A stretch of 64,000 nucleotides of DNA from Nocardia bhagyanarayanae (GTDB lineage Bacteria > Actinomycetota > Actinomycetes > Mycobacteriales > Mycobacteriaceae): positions 1,984,001 to 2,048,000 of the forward strand of contig NZ_VFPG01000001.1 in the NCBI RefSeq assembly GCF_006716565.1, given 5' to 3'. The notes under the pieces are model-generated. The model searched no databases. It saw nothing but the letters and a program-made list of their open reading frames with translations, and was not told where the DNA came from. Of this stretch, positions 52,919 through 61,664 are shown piece after piece; the stretch's first letter is position 1, and every line of letters begins with the position of its first letter. The position numbers and the translations under genes are program-made.

Positions 52919-53548
52919 TTACCAGCAGTAGGTGTGGTAGTACCCGTTCCAGCACTCGGGCGTGTACTCCCACCGATCCGGCAGATCCGACGCCGGAATC
53001 GACGCCCCGATCCCCGCCCCGATCGCACCGCCCGCGATCACTCCCGCGATCAGACCAACCGGCAGCGCGATGGGCGCGAGCAGCCCCATGCTCACCAAGG
53101 TGACGGCGACGCCGAGGAAAAGGCCGCCGAATACGCCGAGCGCCGCGCCGATCCCGATGCCCGCTTCGATATTCCGCTGCTTGGGCGAAGTCTTGCTCCA
53201 GTAACCGATGGGCGACGCGGTCAGGCTCGCGCCGTCGGTGCTGAGTTGCGGGCGCAATTCCACGGTGTCCGCGCCGTCGATGGTGACTGTCAGCGGCACC
53301 GCCGCGACGACCGTGCCGGACTTGTCGCGAACGGTCAGCGCGGTCTCGGTGAGCGCGAAGGTGCCGCCCTCGAGTTTCGCGGTCAGGTTCCTGCCGTCCT
53401 CGGACTGCGAGATCTGGTACGCGACACCGCTTTCAGTGCCGGAGTGGTTGGTTTCCTCGGCCGTAGGAGCGGCGTAGGTGACTCCCCCGGCGATCCCGGT
53501 CGCGGTGATGGTGAGCAGTGCGGTGACCGCGAACTTCCTGATAATCAA
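52919..53548 (-). CDS. Secreted protein with C-terminal glycine-rich hydrophobic domain
   Basis: The 209-residue precursor has a signal peptide ending near TYAAP. The mature N-terminal half (about 30-120) is a soluble beta-rich domain with Thr/Ser/Asp content. Residues about 128-180 form two long Gly/Ala-rich hydrophobic segments (GIGIGAALGVFGGLFLGVAV and LPVGLIAGVIAGGAIGAGIG), like a glycine-zipper hairpin. The tail carries two cysteines (PECWNGYYHTYCW). Such architecture is common among exported nocardial proteins of unknown role; membrane insertion is plausible but unproven. No close family was recognised. Confidence 0.72.
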   Translation of the reverse strand: MIIRKFAVTALLTITATGIAGGVTYAAPTAEETNHSGTESGVAYQISQSEDGRNLTAKLEGGTFALTETALTVRDKSGTVVAAVPLTVTIDGADTVELRPQLSTDGASLTASPIGYWSKTSPKQRNIEAGIGIGAALGVFGGLFLGVAVTLVSMGLLAPIALPVGLIAGVIAGGAIGAGIGASIPASDLPDRWEYTPECWNGYYHTYCW

Positions 53549-53729
53549 AAGAATTCCCCTTGTGCACGGAACGCTTCATCGCGTTCTCGGACGGGGACAC
53601 TAACACCGGCCGCCGACAGAAACGCAATTCTTTTGGCGCACCAGGGATTTGTCGGGTGTACAGCGCAAACTTGCAGTAACCACACCGAAGACCCTCGAAA
53701 TGAAAGACTTCAGAGCAAAACGGCGGAAT

Positions 53730-55136
53730 TCACTTCAGCACGTACGGCGACACCGAGCTGCGGTGCTCGCTGATGTCCAGGACCTTTCCGAGCGGGGGGA
53801 AGGCGCGCTGCGGGCAGTTGGCGCGCTCGCAGACGCGGCAGCCCGCGCCGATGAGCGTCGGCTGCACCACGTCGAGGTCGATGCCGTCGGCGTAGACGAC
53901 CCGTGCGGCGTGGCGCAGCTCGCAGCCGAGGCCGATGGCGAAGGTCTTGCTCGGCTGGCCGTAGTGGGTGGCGCGGCGCTCGACGGTGCGGGCGACCCAG
54001 AGGTACTTGCGCCCGTCGGGCATCTGCGCGATCTGGGTCATGATCTTGCCGGGATAGGCGAAGGTCTCGTACACGTTCCACAGCGGGCAGGTGCCGCCGC
54101 TGGAGGAGAAGTGAAAACCGGTGGCGGACTGGCGCTTCGACATGTTGCCCGCCCGGTCGACCCGGACGAAGGAGAACGGGACGCCGCGCAGCTTGGGTCG
54201 TTGCAGGGTCGACAGCCGGTGGCAGATCGTCTCGTAGCTCTGACTGAAAAAGGCCGAGAGCCGCTCGATGTCGTAGCGGAAGTCCTCCGCCACCTCGTGA
54301 AAGTGCGTGTAGGGCAAGACCGTCGCCGCGGCGAAGTAGTTGGCGAGGCCGAGCATGGCCAGCTTGCGGGTGTCCTCGGAGGCGAAATTGCCCTCTTCGA
54401 CCAGCTTTTCGAGCAGGTCGCCGCATTCGAAGTAGGCGAGCTCGGCGGCGAGCTTGAACGTACGCTGGCCGCCGGACAGGTGCGGTGCGATCTCCAGCAC
54501 CCGCGAATCGGTGTCGTAGCGGTGCAGCACGCCCTCGCCGAGGTCGATACGCTCCACGATCTTCACGTCGTGCGAGCGCAGCCTGCGCGCGATCTCGCTG
54601 GGCACATCGCCACCGTGGAAGCGGATGCGGGCCGTCAATTCCTCTGCGGCCGTGTCCAATTCGTGGATGTAGTTCTGCCGCTGATAGAAGTAGTCGCGCA
54701 CTTCCTCGTGCGGCTTGCTGATGGTCGCGCTGCCCGCGCCGTCGGCGAAGCGGTCCTCGGTGGCGGCCGCGAGCTGGGCGCTGGTGTTGCGGTAGCGGTT
54801 GTGCATGGCGACCATCGCGCGGGCGATGCTCGGGTGCGCCGAGACCATGTCGGCGATCTCCTGGGTGTCGGCCTCGATGCCCAGCTCCTGATCCATGACG
54901 ACCTCTTGCAACTCGGCGATCAGCCGGGTGTCGTCGGCGGAGGAGAAGAAGGTCGCGTCCACACCGAAGACTTCGCTGATCTTCAGCAGCACCGGCACCG
55001 TGAGCGGGCGCACGTCGTGTTCGATCTGGTTCAGGTAGCTGGCCGAGATCTCCAGCTTCTGCGCGAGCGAGACCTGGCTCAGTCCTCGTTCGGTACGCAG
55101 CTGACGAAGCCGCGCGCCGACGTAAGTCTTGGCCAT
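53730..55136 (-). CDS. ramB: RamB-family regulator of acetate/short-chain fatty acid metabolism
   Basis: The 468-residue regulator has an N-terminal XRE-type HTH (about 6-62, RGLSQVSLAQKLEISASYLNQIEH), a central GAF-like/IrrE-like region, and a C-terminal short-chain-fatty-acyl-regulator domain with Cys433, Cys436 and Cys441 (GCRVCERANCPQRAFP). In the homologue PrpR such cysteines hold an iron-sulfur cluster. RamB represses glyoxylate-cycle and acetate genes in corynebacteria and mycobacteria. Here it is divergent from ligB, with 93 bases between. The long rightward open frame covering this gene is a shadow. Confidence 0.88.
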   Translation of the reverse strand: MAKTYVGARLRQLRTERGLSQVSLAQKLEISASYLNQIEHDVRPLTVPVLLKISEVFGVDATFFSSADDTRLIAELQEVVMDQELGIEADTQEIADMVSAHPSIARAMVAMHNRYRNTSAQLAAATEDRFADGAGSATISKPHEEVRDYFYQRQNYIHELDTAAEELTARIRFHGGDVPSEIARRLRSHDVKIVERIDLGEGVLHRYDTDSRVLEIAPHLSGGQRTFKLAAELAYFECGDLLEKLVEEGNFASEDTRKLAMLGLANYFAAATVLPYTHFHEVAEDFRYDIERLSAFFSQSYETICHRLSTLQRPKLRGVPFSFVRVDRAGNMSKRQSATGFHFSSSGGTCPLWNVYETFAYPGKIMTQIAQMPDGRKYLWVARTVERRATHYGQPSKTFAIGLGCELRHAARVVYADGIDLDVVQPTLIGAGCRVCERANCPQRAFPPLGKVLDISEHRSSVSPYVLK

Positions 55137-55229
55137 AAGTCGAGTTTATGGGGGATTTCGCAGCCGTGCCAATGGGAAATTAACAGCGGAGCTGAGCTAT
55201 ATGTCACAGCCTCGGGTTACCGTCGAGGG

Positions 55230-56804
55230 GTGCTGTTCTCGGAAGTCGTGCAGACGTCGGAGACCGTTCGCGCGACCAGGTCCCGAAAGACGAAGATAGC
55301 CGCGCTCGCCGAACTGCTCGGCGCGGCCGCGCCGGAGGAACTCACGCCCGTGGTGGCGTGGGTTTCCGGTGAGCTGCGCCAAGGTCGCATCGGCACCGGA
55401 TGGCGCACCATCACCGGGCTGGGTGGCGCGCCGTCTCCCGTTGCGACACTGTCGGTTTCGGCGGTCGACAAGGTCTTCGACGAACTCGCCACCGTCGCAG
55501 GAAAGGGCTCGGCCAACCGGCGCAGAGAACTGCTGAGCGCGCTCTGGAGCGCGGCGACCTCGGCCGAGCAGTCCTTCCTGTTGCGCCTGCTCACCGGGGA
55601 GATCCGGCAGGGCGCGCTGACCGCGCTCGTCGCCGAGGCGGTCGCGGTGGCCGCCGCCGTGCCGGTCGAGCAGGTCCGGCGCGCGTACATGCTCTCCGGG
55701 CAGCTGCCCGTCACCGCCGCCGCCGCGCTCACCGGCGGTTCGGAGGCGCTCGCCGCGTTCCGGCTCGAAGTGGGCAGGCCGATCCAGCCGATGCTCGCCT
55801 CCCCGGGATCCGCGCTCGACGAGGCGATGGGCGAGTTCGACGGCGATGTCAGCGTCGAGCACAAGCTGGACGGCGCGCGTATCCAGGTGCACCGCGACGG
55901 CGACGAGGTCCGCGTCTTCACCAGGACCCTGCGCGACATCACCTCCGGCGTGCCCGAGCTGGTCCGGCTGGTGGCCGGGCTGCCGTGCGAGAGCGTCGTG
56001 CTCGACGGTGAGACGCTGGCGCTCACCGACTCCGGGCGGCCGCGGCCGTTCCAGGAGACCATGAGCCGCTTCGCCACGGCCGAGCCCGGCGAGGAGGCGA
56101 AGTTGCCGCCCGGCGCGTCCGCGGGTCCGCTCGTCCCCGCCGTGAGCTCGACCAGAGAACTGCTGCTGCATCCGTACTTCTTCGACTGCCTGCACCTGGA
56201 CGGCCGGGACCTGCTCGACGCCCCGCTCTCGGAACGGCGCGCCGCGCTGCTGCACGTGGCGGGCGAGCACACCATCCCCGCGCTGATCCGCCCCGACCCC
56301 GAGGCCGCCGCCGAGTACTTCGACGGCGCGCTCGCCGCCGGGCACGAGGGTGTGATGGTCAAGTCGTTGTCCGCGCCGTACGCGGCGGGCCGCCGTGGCC
56401 GCGCCTGGCTGAAGATCAAGCCGACGCACACCATGGACCTGATCGTGCTCGGCGCGGAATGGGGCTACGGCCGCCGCACCGGCTACCTTTCCAACCTGCA
56501 CCTCGGCGCGCGCGATCCGGCGACCGGCGAACCGGTGATGGTCGGCAAGACCTTCAAGGGCCTCACCGACGCCCTGCTGCAATGGCAGACCGCCGAATTC
56601 CCCCGCCACGAACGTTCCCGCGACGAACACACCGTCTACCTCTGGCCCGAACTCGTCGTCGAAATCGCACTCGACGGCGTCCAGGTCAGCCCCCGCTACC
56701 CCGGCGGCGTCGCCCTCCGCTTCGCCCGCGTCGTCCGCTACCGCCCCGACAAAGACCCCACCGACGCCGACACCATCGACACCATCCGCGCCCTACTCCC
56801 CTGA
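55230..56804 (+). CDS. ligB: ATP-dependent DNA ligase LigB
   Basis: The 524-residue ligase aligns by eye with mycobacterial LigB. It has an N-terminal DNA-binding domain (FLLRLLTGEIRQGALTALV, GRPIQPMLA), nucleotidyltransferase motif I HKLDGARIQVH with Lys212 as the AMP acceptor, then VLDGETLAL, FFDCLHLDG, GHEGVMVKS and AWLKIKP (motifs III-V), and an OB-fold domain ending RYRPDKDPTDADTID. GTG at 55230 gives the expected length; the frame is open far upstream through the ramB antisense strand, which is not coding. It is dispensable in mycobacteria, where NAD-dependent LigA is the main ligase. Confidence 0.9.
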   Translation: MLFSEVVQTSETVRATRSRKTKIAALAELLGAAAPEELTPVVAWVSGELRQGRIGTGWRTITGLGGAPSPVATLSVSAVDKVFDELATVAGKGSANRRRELLSALWSAATSAEQSFLLRLLTGEIRQGALTALVAEAVAVAAAVPVEQVRRAYMLSGQLPVTAAAALTGGSEALAAFRLEVGRPIQPMLASPGSALDEAMGEFDGDVSVEHKLDGARIQVHRDGDEVRVFTRTLRDITSGVPELVRLVAGLPCESVVLDGETLALTDSGRPRPFQETMSRFATAEPGEEAKLPPGASAGPLVPAVSSTRELLLHPYFFDCLHLDGRDLLDAPLSERRAALLHVAGEHTIPALIRPDPEAAAEYFDGALAAGHEGVMVKSLSAPYAAGRRGRAWLKIKPTHTMDLIVLGAEWGYGRRTGYLSNLHLGARDPATGEPVMVGKTFKGLTDALLQWQTAEFPRHERSRDEHTVYLWPELVVEIALDGVQVSPRYPGGVALRFARVVRYRPDKDPTDADTIDTIRALLP

Positions 56805-57007
56805 GTGAGCGACGCCGTCCGCGGCTGCTGCGATGAGGCCGTCGCCTCGGGCGGTGGGCGGCCGTCCGTCGCGTCCCACCGCCGCGCCGCCCTCGAGCGC
56901 CTGACCAGCTCCGACGCGCGCCCCGAGGTTCCCGTGTGGCGCGGTGGTGGTGGTTCAGACTTGGGGACCGGACGGTCCGGTATCAGCCTCGGGTGGGAGT
57001 CTCCTCG

Positions 57008-58318
57008 GTGCGCGGTTCGAAACGGAAACGGTGGGTGTCGACTGGGCCGGGTATCGGTCGCGCGGCGCGGCGGGCAGTGCTGCTCGCGGTCGTGACGTGT
57101 CTCGGCGCGGCGCTGAGCTTCGCGGTGCTGCCGGGAGCGGATCGGCCGCCCGCCGGTCAGCCCGGCGAGCTACTGCATACCTCGCGCGATCCCGCGACGG
57201 TGATGCCGACACCACTGGATGACCGGTTCTACCTGCCGCCGCCCGGGTACGAGCGCACCGAACCCGGCACCCTGCTCGCCAGCCGGGTCGGCGGTACCGG
57301 CCTGACCGCCACGCCTGTCCTCTCCACCGAGATGCTGATTCGTTCCACCGACGCGAAGGGCAGGCCGGTGGCGGTGGTCGCCACCCTGCTCGTGCCGTAC
57401 TCGACTTGGACCGGTCCCGGCCCTCGGCCGCTGATCTCTTCGAACGTGGCGATCGACTCGCTCGGCCACACCTGCGCGCCCTCACAGCAGCTGAAGAACA
57501 GTCGGTCGACCGACCTGGCCGCGCAGATACCGCTGTCGAAGAACTACGCCGTGCTCGTCCCCGACCATCAGGGCCCTCGGCAGGCGTACGCGGCGGGCGT
57601 GATGGCCGGACACGCGGTGCTCGATTCGGTGCGCGCGGCGGTCGGCACGCCGCATCTCGGCCTGGATCCCGCCGCGCCGACCATCGTGACCGGGTACTCC
57701 GGCGGCGCCATCGCCTCCGGCTGGGCCGCTCAGCTCGCGCCGAAATACGCGCCCGAACTCAACCTGGTGGGCGCCGTCTTCGGCGGGGTGCCCGCGGATT
57801 TCGAGATGCTGCTGGAGACGATGAACGGTCGCAATGCCGCATCGGGCGTCTTCCTCGCGGCGACGCTCGGCGTGGCACGCGAGTACCCGGAGATGATGTG
57901 GCTGTTCAACGACCACGGCTGGCGGCTCGCCCAGTTCGCGAAGGACCTCTGCTTCGCGGGCTTGGCGGTGCTCGGCGCCATCGTGCCGGTGCCCGTCGAG
58001 ATGCTTGCCAACGTCCCCGACCCCACCGCGACCCCGATGATCCAGCGCATTCTCGCCGAGAACCGGCTCGGCGCCGCCGCGCCACGCGTTCCGGTGTTCA
58101 TGTACCACGGCGCGAACGAGGTGTGGATCCCGCTGAAGGGCGCGGAGAACCTCTACGACGACTGGTGCGCGCAGGGCGTGTCGGTCCGGCTCGAGGTCTA
58201 TCTCGGCGAGCATGTGATCGTCGGAGCCACCGGAATCCCCGGCGCGAACGCCTGGATCGACGAGCGCCTCGCGGGAAAGCCCGCGCCGAGCGGCTGCTCC
58301 AGTTTCGGACTTCGCTGA
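57008..58318 (+). CDS. Secreted lipase (LIP family)
   Basis: The 436-residue precursor begins with a basic N-region (RGSKRKRW), then a signal/anchor segment AVLLAVVTCLGAALSFAV. The catalytic domain shows the LIP-family nucleophile GYSGG with Ser231, and the C-terminal acid and histidine region VFMYHGANEVWIP and LGEHVIV; the acid position reads Asn-Glu instead of the usual Asp. Several cysteines fit disulfides in an exported enzyme. Related nocardial lipases hydrolyse triacylglycerols. The start is uncertain; GTG 57008 follows GGGAG, and a second GTG at 57035 is possible. Confidence 0.82.
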   Translation: MRGSKRKRWVSTGPGIGRAARRAVLLAVVTCLGAALSFAVLPGADRPPAGQPGELLHTSRDPATVMPTPLDDRFYLPPPGYERTEPGTLLASRVGGTGLTATPVLSTEMLIRSTDAKGRPVAVVATLLVPYSTWTGPGPRPLISSNVAIDSLGHTCAPSQQLKNSRSTDLAAQIPLSKNYAVLVPDHQGPRQAYAAGVMAGHAVLDSVRAAVGTPHLGLDPAAPTIVTGYSGGAIASGWAAQLAPKYAPELNLVGAVFGGVPADFEMLLETMNGRNAASGVFLAATLGVAREYPEMMWLFNDHGWRLAQFAKDLCFAGLAVLGAIVPVPVEMLANVPDPTATPMIQRILAENRLGAAAPRVPVFMYHGANEVWIPLKGAENLYDDWCAQGVSVRLEVYLGEHVIVGATGIPGANAWIDERLAGKPAPSGCSSFGLR

Positions 58319-58424
58319 CCGCACCGGGCGCCACCTCGGGCGTCCACGCTAGCGCACCCCGAAGTCCGTCCGACAGGCGGTTACCGCATGGCAATCCGTG
58401 GGAGCGGTGCCGCACACTGGAGGC

Positions 58425-59699
58425 GTGACCGTCGAATTACTGGTTCTACTGATCGTCATCGTCACGGCACTCGTTTTCGATTTCACCAACGGCTTCCACG
58501 ACACCGCCAACGCGATGGCGACCTCCATCGCGACGGGTGCGCTGCGGCCGCGGGTCGCGGTGGCGCTCTCGGCGGTGCTGAACCTGGTCGGCGCGTTCCT
58601 GTCGGTCGAGGTGGCGGCCACGGTGGCCAAGGGCATCGTGCAACTGGGTGCGGTGGACGGACACGATCTGCTGATCATCGTCTTGGCAGGTCTGGTCGGC
58701 GGCATTCTCTGGAATCTGTTGACCTGGCTGTTCGGCCTGCCGTCGAGTTCCTCGCACGCACTGTTCGGCGGTCTGATCGGCGCGACCATCGCCTCCCTCG
58801 GCTGGGGCGGGGTGATCTGGGCGTCCGGCTCCGACGGCGTGCTCACCAAGATCGTGCTGCCCGCCGTGCTCGCCCCGGTGGTCGCCGCGCTGGTCTCGGC
58901 GATCGGCACCCGTGCGGTCTACCGGATCACGGCGAAGTCCGACGAGGGCAAGGTCAGGGAGGGCTTCCGCTGGGGCCAGATCGGTTCGGCCTCGCTGGTC
59001 TCCCTCGCGCACGGCACCAACGACGCGCAGAAGACGATGGGCGTCATCTTCCTCGCGCTGGTCGCGCACGGGACGCTGACCAAGAACGACGAGATGCCGC
59101 TGTGGGTGATGGCGGCCTGCGCCGTTGCCATCGCCGCGGGCACCTATCTCGGCGGTTGGCGGATCATCCGCACTCTCGGCAAGGGGCTGGTGGAGATCGA
59201 ATCGCCGCAGGGCCTTGCCGCCGAATCCTCCTCGGCCGCGATCATCCTCACCTCCGCCCACTTCGGCCTGCCGCTGTCCACCACCCAGACGGCCACCGGC
59301 TCCATCCTCGGCAGCGGCCTCGGCAAAGGCGCCGAGGTGCGTTGGTCGGTGATGGGACGAATGGTGGTCGCGTGGCTGCTCACGCTGCCGATGGCCGGTC
59401 TCGCCGGTGCGGTCTGCTGGGCCATCGCGCACTTCATCGGCGGGCTGCCGGGCGTCCTCGTGGTGTTCGGGATCCTGGTCGTCCTTGCCGCGCTGATGTG
59501 GTTGCGGTCGCGGCGCAACCCGGTCGACACCACCAACGTCAACGAGTGGCCGGGCGGCGACGCGGACCGGCCCTCCGACACGCCGACGGCCGCTTCCGAC
59601 GGTGCCAAGGCCGACCACGAGCCCGGCTCCACCAGCGATCCGCGCAACCCGGGGCCCTCGGCGCAGGCGCATCCGCCCACCCGTTCCGCCCAGCTGTAG
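58425..59699 (+). CDS. pit: Inorganic phosphate transporter, PiT family
   Basis: The 424-residue permease has about ten membrane segments and both PiT signature repeats: VFDFTNGFHDTANAMATSIATGAL near the N-terminus and SLAHGTNDAQKTMGVI in the second half. It moves metal-phosphate complexes with protons. A hydrophilic C-terminal tail of about 60 residues is unusually long. GTG 58425 is chosen from family length; GGAGG lies very close to it, so a start 27 bases upstream cannot be excluded. The following small genes form an operon with it, as in mycobacteria. Confidence 0.9.
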   Translation: MTVELLVLLIVIVTALVFDFTNGFHDTANAMATSIATGALRPRVAVALSAVLNLVGAFLSVEVAATVAKGIVQLGAVDGHDLLIIVLAGLVGGILWNLLTWLFGLPSSSSHALFGGLIGATIASLGWGGVIWASGSDGVLTKIVLPAVLAPVVAALVSAIGTRAVYRITAKSDEGKVREGFRWGQIGSASLVSLAHGTNDAQKTMGVIFLALVAHGTLTKNDEMPLWVMAACAVAIAAGTYLGGWRIIRTLGKGLVEIESPQGLAAESSSAAIILTSAHFGLPLSTTQTATGSILGSGLGKGAEVRWSVMGRMVVAWLLTLPMAGLAGAVCWAIAHFIGGLPGVLVVFGILVVLAALMWLRSRRNPVDTTNVNEWPGGDADRPSDTPTAASDGAKADHEPGSTSDPRNPGPSAQAHPPTRSAQL

Positions 59700-59709
59700 A
59701 GGAGCCACC

Positions 59710-59994
59710 GTGCAGACGCTCGTCACGAATCTGAACTCCCTGTGGAAGGTGGTCGCGGTGTCCCTGGTGCTGGGCGCCGGGCTGCCGATCGTCTTCGCCC
59801 TCGGGGTGCGGCTGTGGTCCGCCGCCGATACCGTCGACGGCGAGGGCGGCGTCGCCCGCCGGAACTATCCGGCGCTGGCCGGCGCCTACGCCTGCTTCGC
59901 GCTGATCGTCGTCGCGATCGTCACCGGGATCCTCTACACGGCGAAGGCGTTTCTCGCCGCCAAGTTCGGCATCCACCTGTTCGGAGAGTCCTGA
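59710..59994 (+). CDS. Small membrane protein of the pit operon (Rv0544c-like)
   Basis: The 94-residue protein has two membrane helices (about 13-33 and 55-80) with a short polar loop. It begins 10 bases after pit, with GAGGAG before the GTG. The same pair, a Pit permease followed by a two-helix protein and then a DUF3349 protein, occurs in mycobacteria. A role as an accessory subunit of the transporter is inferred from this linkage only. Confidence 0.8.
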   Translation: MQTLVTNLNSLWKVVAVSLVLGAGLPIVFALGVRLWSAADTVDGEGGVARRNYPALAGAYACFALIVVAIVTGILYTAKAFLAAKFGIHLFGES

Positions 59995-60005
59995 AGGGCG
60001 CTGCA

Positions 60006-60335
60006 TTGACCGATCACAACCAAACCTCACGCCCCAAGGTCCTCGGCCGCGTCCTCGGCTGGTTGCGCGCCGGATATCCGCAGGGCATTCCGCAGTCGGA
60101 CTACGTCGCGCTGTTCGCGGTGCTGCACCGCCATCTCACCGACTACGAGGTAGCCGCCGTCGCTCAGGAACTGGCAGCCGGCAATCCCGACTCCGAGATC
60201 AGCCACGAGGACATCGTTGCGGCGATCGCCAGGATCGCCAAGGAACAGCCGGACGAGCACGACGTCGCCAGGGTCGCCGCGCAGCTCGAGGCAGGCGGCT
60301 GGGCGCTCGCCGAACCGCTGACCGACGACGACTGA
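60006..60335 (+). CDS. DUF3349 family protein (first copy)
   Basis: The 109-residue helical protein has the DUF3349 core VLGWLRAGYPQGIPQSDYVALFAVLHRHLTDYEVAAVAQEL and the later DEHDVARVAAQLEAGGW. TTG 60006 is used because AAGGGC precedes it and the core begins soon after. Function is unknown; in mycobacteria DUF3349 proteins sit next to the Pit transporter and fold as small alpha-helical domains. It is followed after 17 bases by a paralogue. Confidence 0.82.
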   Translation: MTDHNQTSRPKVLGRVLGWLRAGYPQGIPQSDYVALFAVLHRHLTDYEVAAVAQELAAGNPDSEISHEDIVAAIARIAKEQPDEHDVARVAAQLEAGGWALAEPLTDDD

Positions 60336-60352
60336 ATCGAAAGCGTTCCGCG

Positions 60353-60643
60353 ATGCCGCCTTTCCTGAACGCCATCATCGAGTGGCTGCGGGCCGGATAT
60401 CCGGACGGTGTCCCGGAGTCCGACTACATCCCGCTGCTCGCGCTGCTGCGCCGTCGCCTGTCCGAGGACGAGGTCAGGCAGATCGCCACCGAGCTGATCG
60501 GCACCGGCGCGCTGCCCGCCGACGAGACCGACATCCAGGTCATGATCACCAAGGTGACCAACGAGATGCCTTCGGAAGACGACGTCGCAAGGGTGCGCGC
60601 CCGCGTGGAAGCCAACGCCTGGCCGGAGTACGGGAGCGGGTGA
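60353..60643 (+). CDS. DUF3349 family protein (second copy)
   Basis: This 96-residue paralogue repeats the preceding protein's pattern: IIEWLRAGYPDGVPESDYIPLLALLRRRLSEDEVRQIATEL and SEDDVARVRARVEANAWP. The tandem pair presumably arose by duplication and has diverged substantially. It is the last gene of the pit operon, and the first copy of a dispersed 100-base repeat starts exactly over its stop codon. Confidence 0.83.
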   Translation: MPPFLNAIIEWLRAGYPDGVPESDYIPLLALLRRRLSEDEVRQIATELIGTGALPADETDIQVMITKVTNEMPSEDDVARVRARVEANAWPEYGSG

Positions 60644-61296
60644 GCCTTTTCATGGCTTGGGCTCTCCGGATCGGTACCGCCAACGGGAAGACAGGGGCTG
60701 CTCGTGCGCCGACTCCGCATAGGTCTACCTGCCGGGGAGGTGGAGGGGGCCGGCGGCGCGCTGCGAGGGATCGGCGCCGCCGGCCCGGCGGGAGCAGGTG
60801 AGCCATTTCATGGCTGGGGCTCTCCGCGCCAGCACCGCCAACGGGAGGACAGTGGCTGCTCGTGCGCCGTCTCCGCACAGGTCTACCTGCCGGGGAGGGG
60901 GGAGCCGGTGAGCCTTCAATGGCTTGGGCTCTCCGCATCGGTACCGCCAACCGGAAGACAGTGGCTGCTCGTGCGCCGTCTCCGCACAGGTCTACCTGCC
61001 GGGGAGGTGGAGCGGGCCGGCGGCGCGCTGCGAGGGATCGGTGCCGCCGGCCCGGCGGGTGGTGGTCAGGGCAGTGAGCCACCGGGTCGGGAAAGGGAAG
61101 TGGAGCCGTCCGCGTGGAGCGCCGCGGGACCTTCCCTTCATCGACGGTGTCGATCCTGAGCCTGCCCGCTCGAGAACCGCCGTGACGGGAGCAGGTGAGC
61201 GTTTCATGGCTCGGGCTCTCCGAACCAGCACCGCCAACGGAAAGACAGGGGCTGCTCGTGCGCCACCTCCGCACAAGAGCACCTGCTAGGGAGGGC
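60639..61296. repeat. Four copies of a ~100-bp repeat with hairpin spacers
   Basis: Copies begin with GGTGAGC at 60639, 60797, 60907 and 61194 and end near CTACCTGCCGGGGAGG, each about 100 bases. They share a central GACAGTGGCTGCTCGTGCGCC. After copies 1 and 3 a conserved spacer follows with a strong stem (GGGCCGGCGGC pairing with its complement). Copy 1 overlaps the DUF3349 stop codon. All copies have the same orientation. No protein, known riboswitch or insertion-sequence end was recognised in 60644-61436. Confidence 0.78.
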
Positions 61297-61436
61297 GACC
61301 ACTGGGAGTCGGCTGTGAATGCGCCGACGCCGATGAGGACCCGCCCCGAACAGCGCACCCACCGATCACGATCCGCGCCGAACGGGGCTCACGCCGAACA
61401 GCATCCACGCCGAATGGAGCCCGCGCCGACAAGCAT

Positions 61437-61655
61437 TCAGTCCCTGTCGAATTCGCCCGCGCGAATGCCCGCGGTGAGCGCCGCCCACTCGGCGGGCGAG
61501 CAGGCGAGCATCGGCCGGGCGCTCGCCTCGCCCCGGTACTTGGTATCCCGGACAAGCACCCGCCCCGGTTCGAACTTGACCTGCACGCAGGCCACCGAAT
61601 CGCTGGAATACGACGACTTGAACCAGCCCGTCTCGGCTGACGACACGCTGCTCAT
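61437..61655 (-). CDS. DUF397 domain protein
   Basis: The 72-residue protein matches DUF397: GWFKSSYSSDSVACVQVKF, then VLVRDTKY and the C-terminal PAEWAALTAGIRAGEFD. These short proteins are typically encoded directly after an Scr1-type XRE regulator, as here (nine-base gap), and have been compared with toxin-antitoxin partners. Its own role is unproven. Confidence 0.87.
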   Translation of the reverse strand: MSSVSSAETGWFKSSYSSDSVACVQVKFEPGRVLVRDTKYRGEASARPMLACSPAEWAALTAGIRAGEFDRD

Positions 61656-61664
61656 AGCGTGATG

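Noticed and set aside
53649..56804. A 1051-codon rightward open frame spanning ramB and ligB
   Set aside because: Only the last 524 codons match a ligase. The first half is antisense to a clearly recognisable RamB gene and has no protein-like composition, so the real start is GTG 55230.
60639..61296. Possible tandem riboswitches
   Set aside because: I looked for cobalamin, glycine and c-di-AMP riboswitch cores in both orientations and recognised none; downstream genes also do not fit such control.
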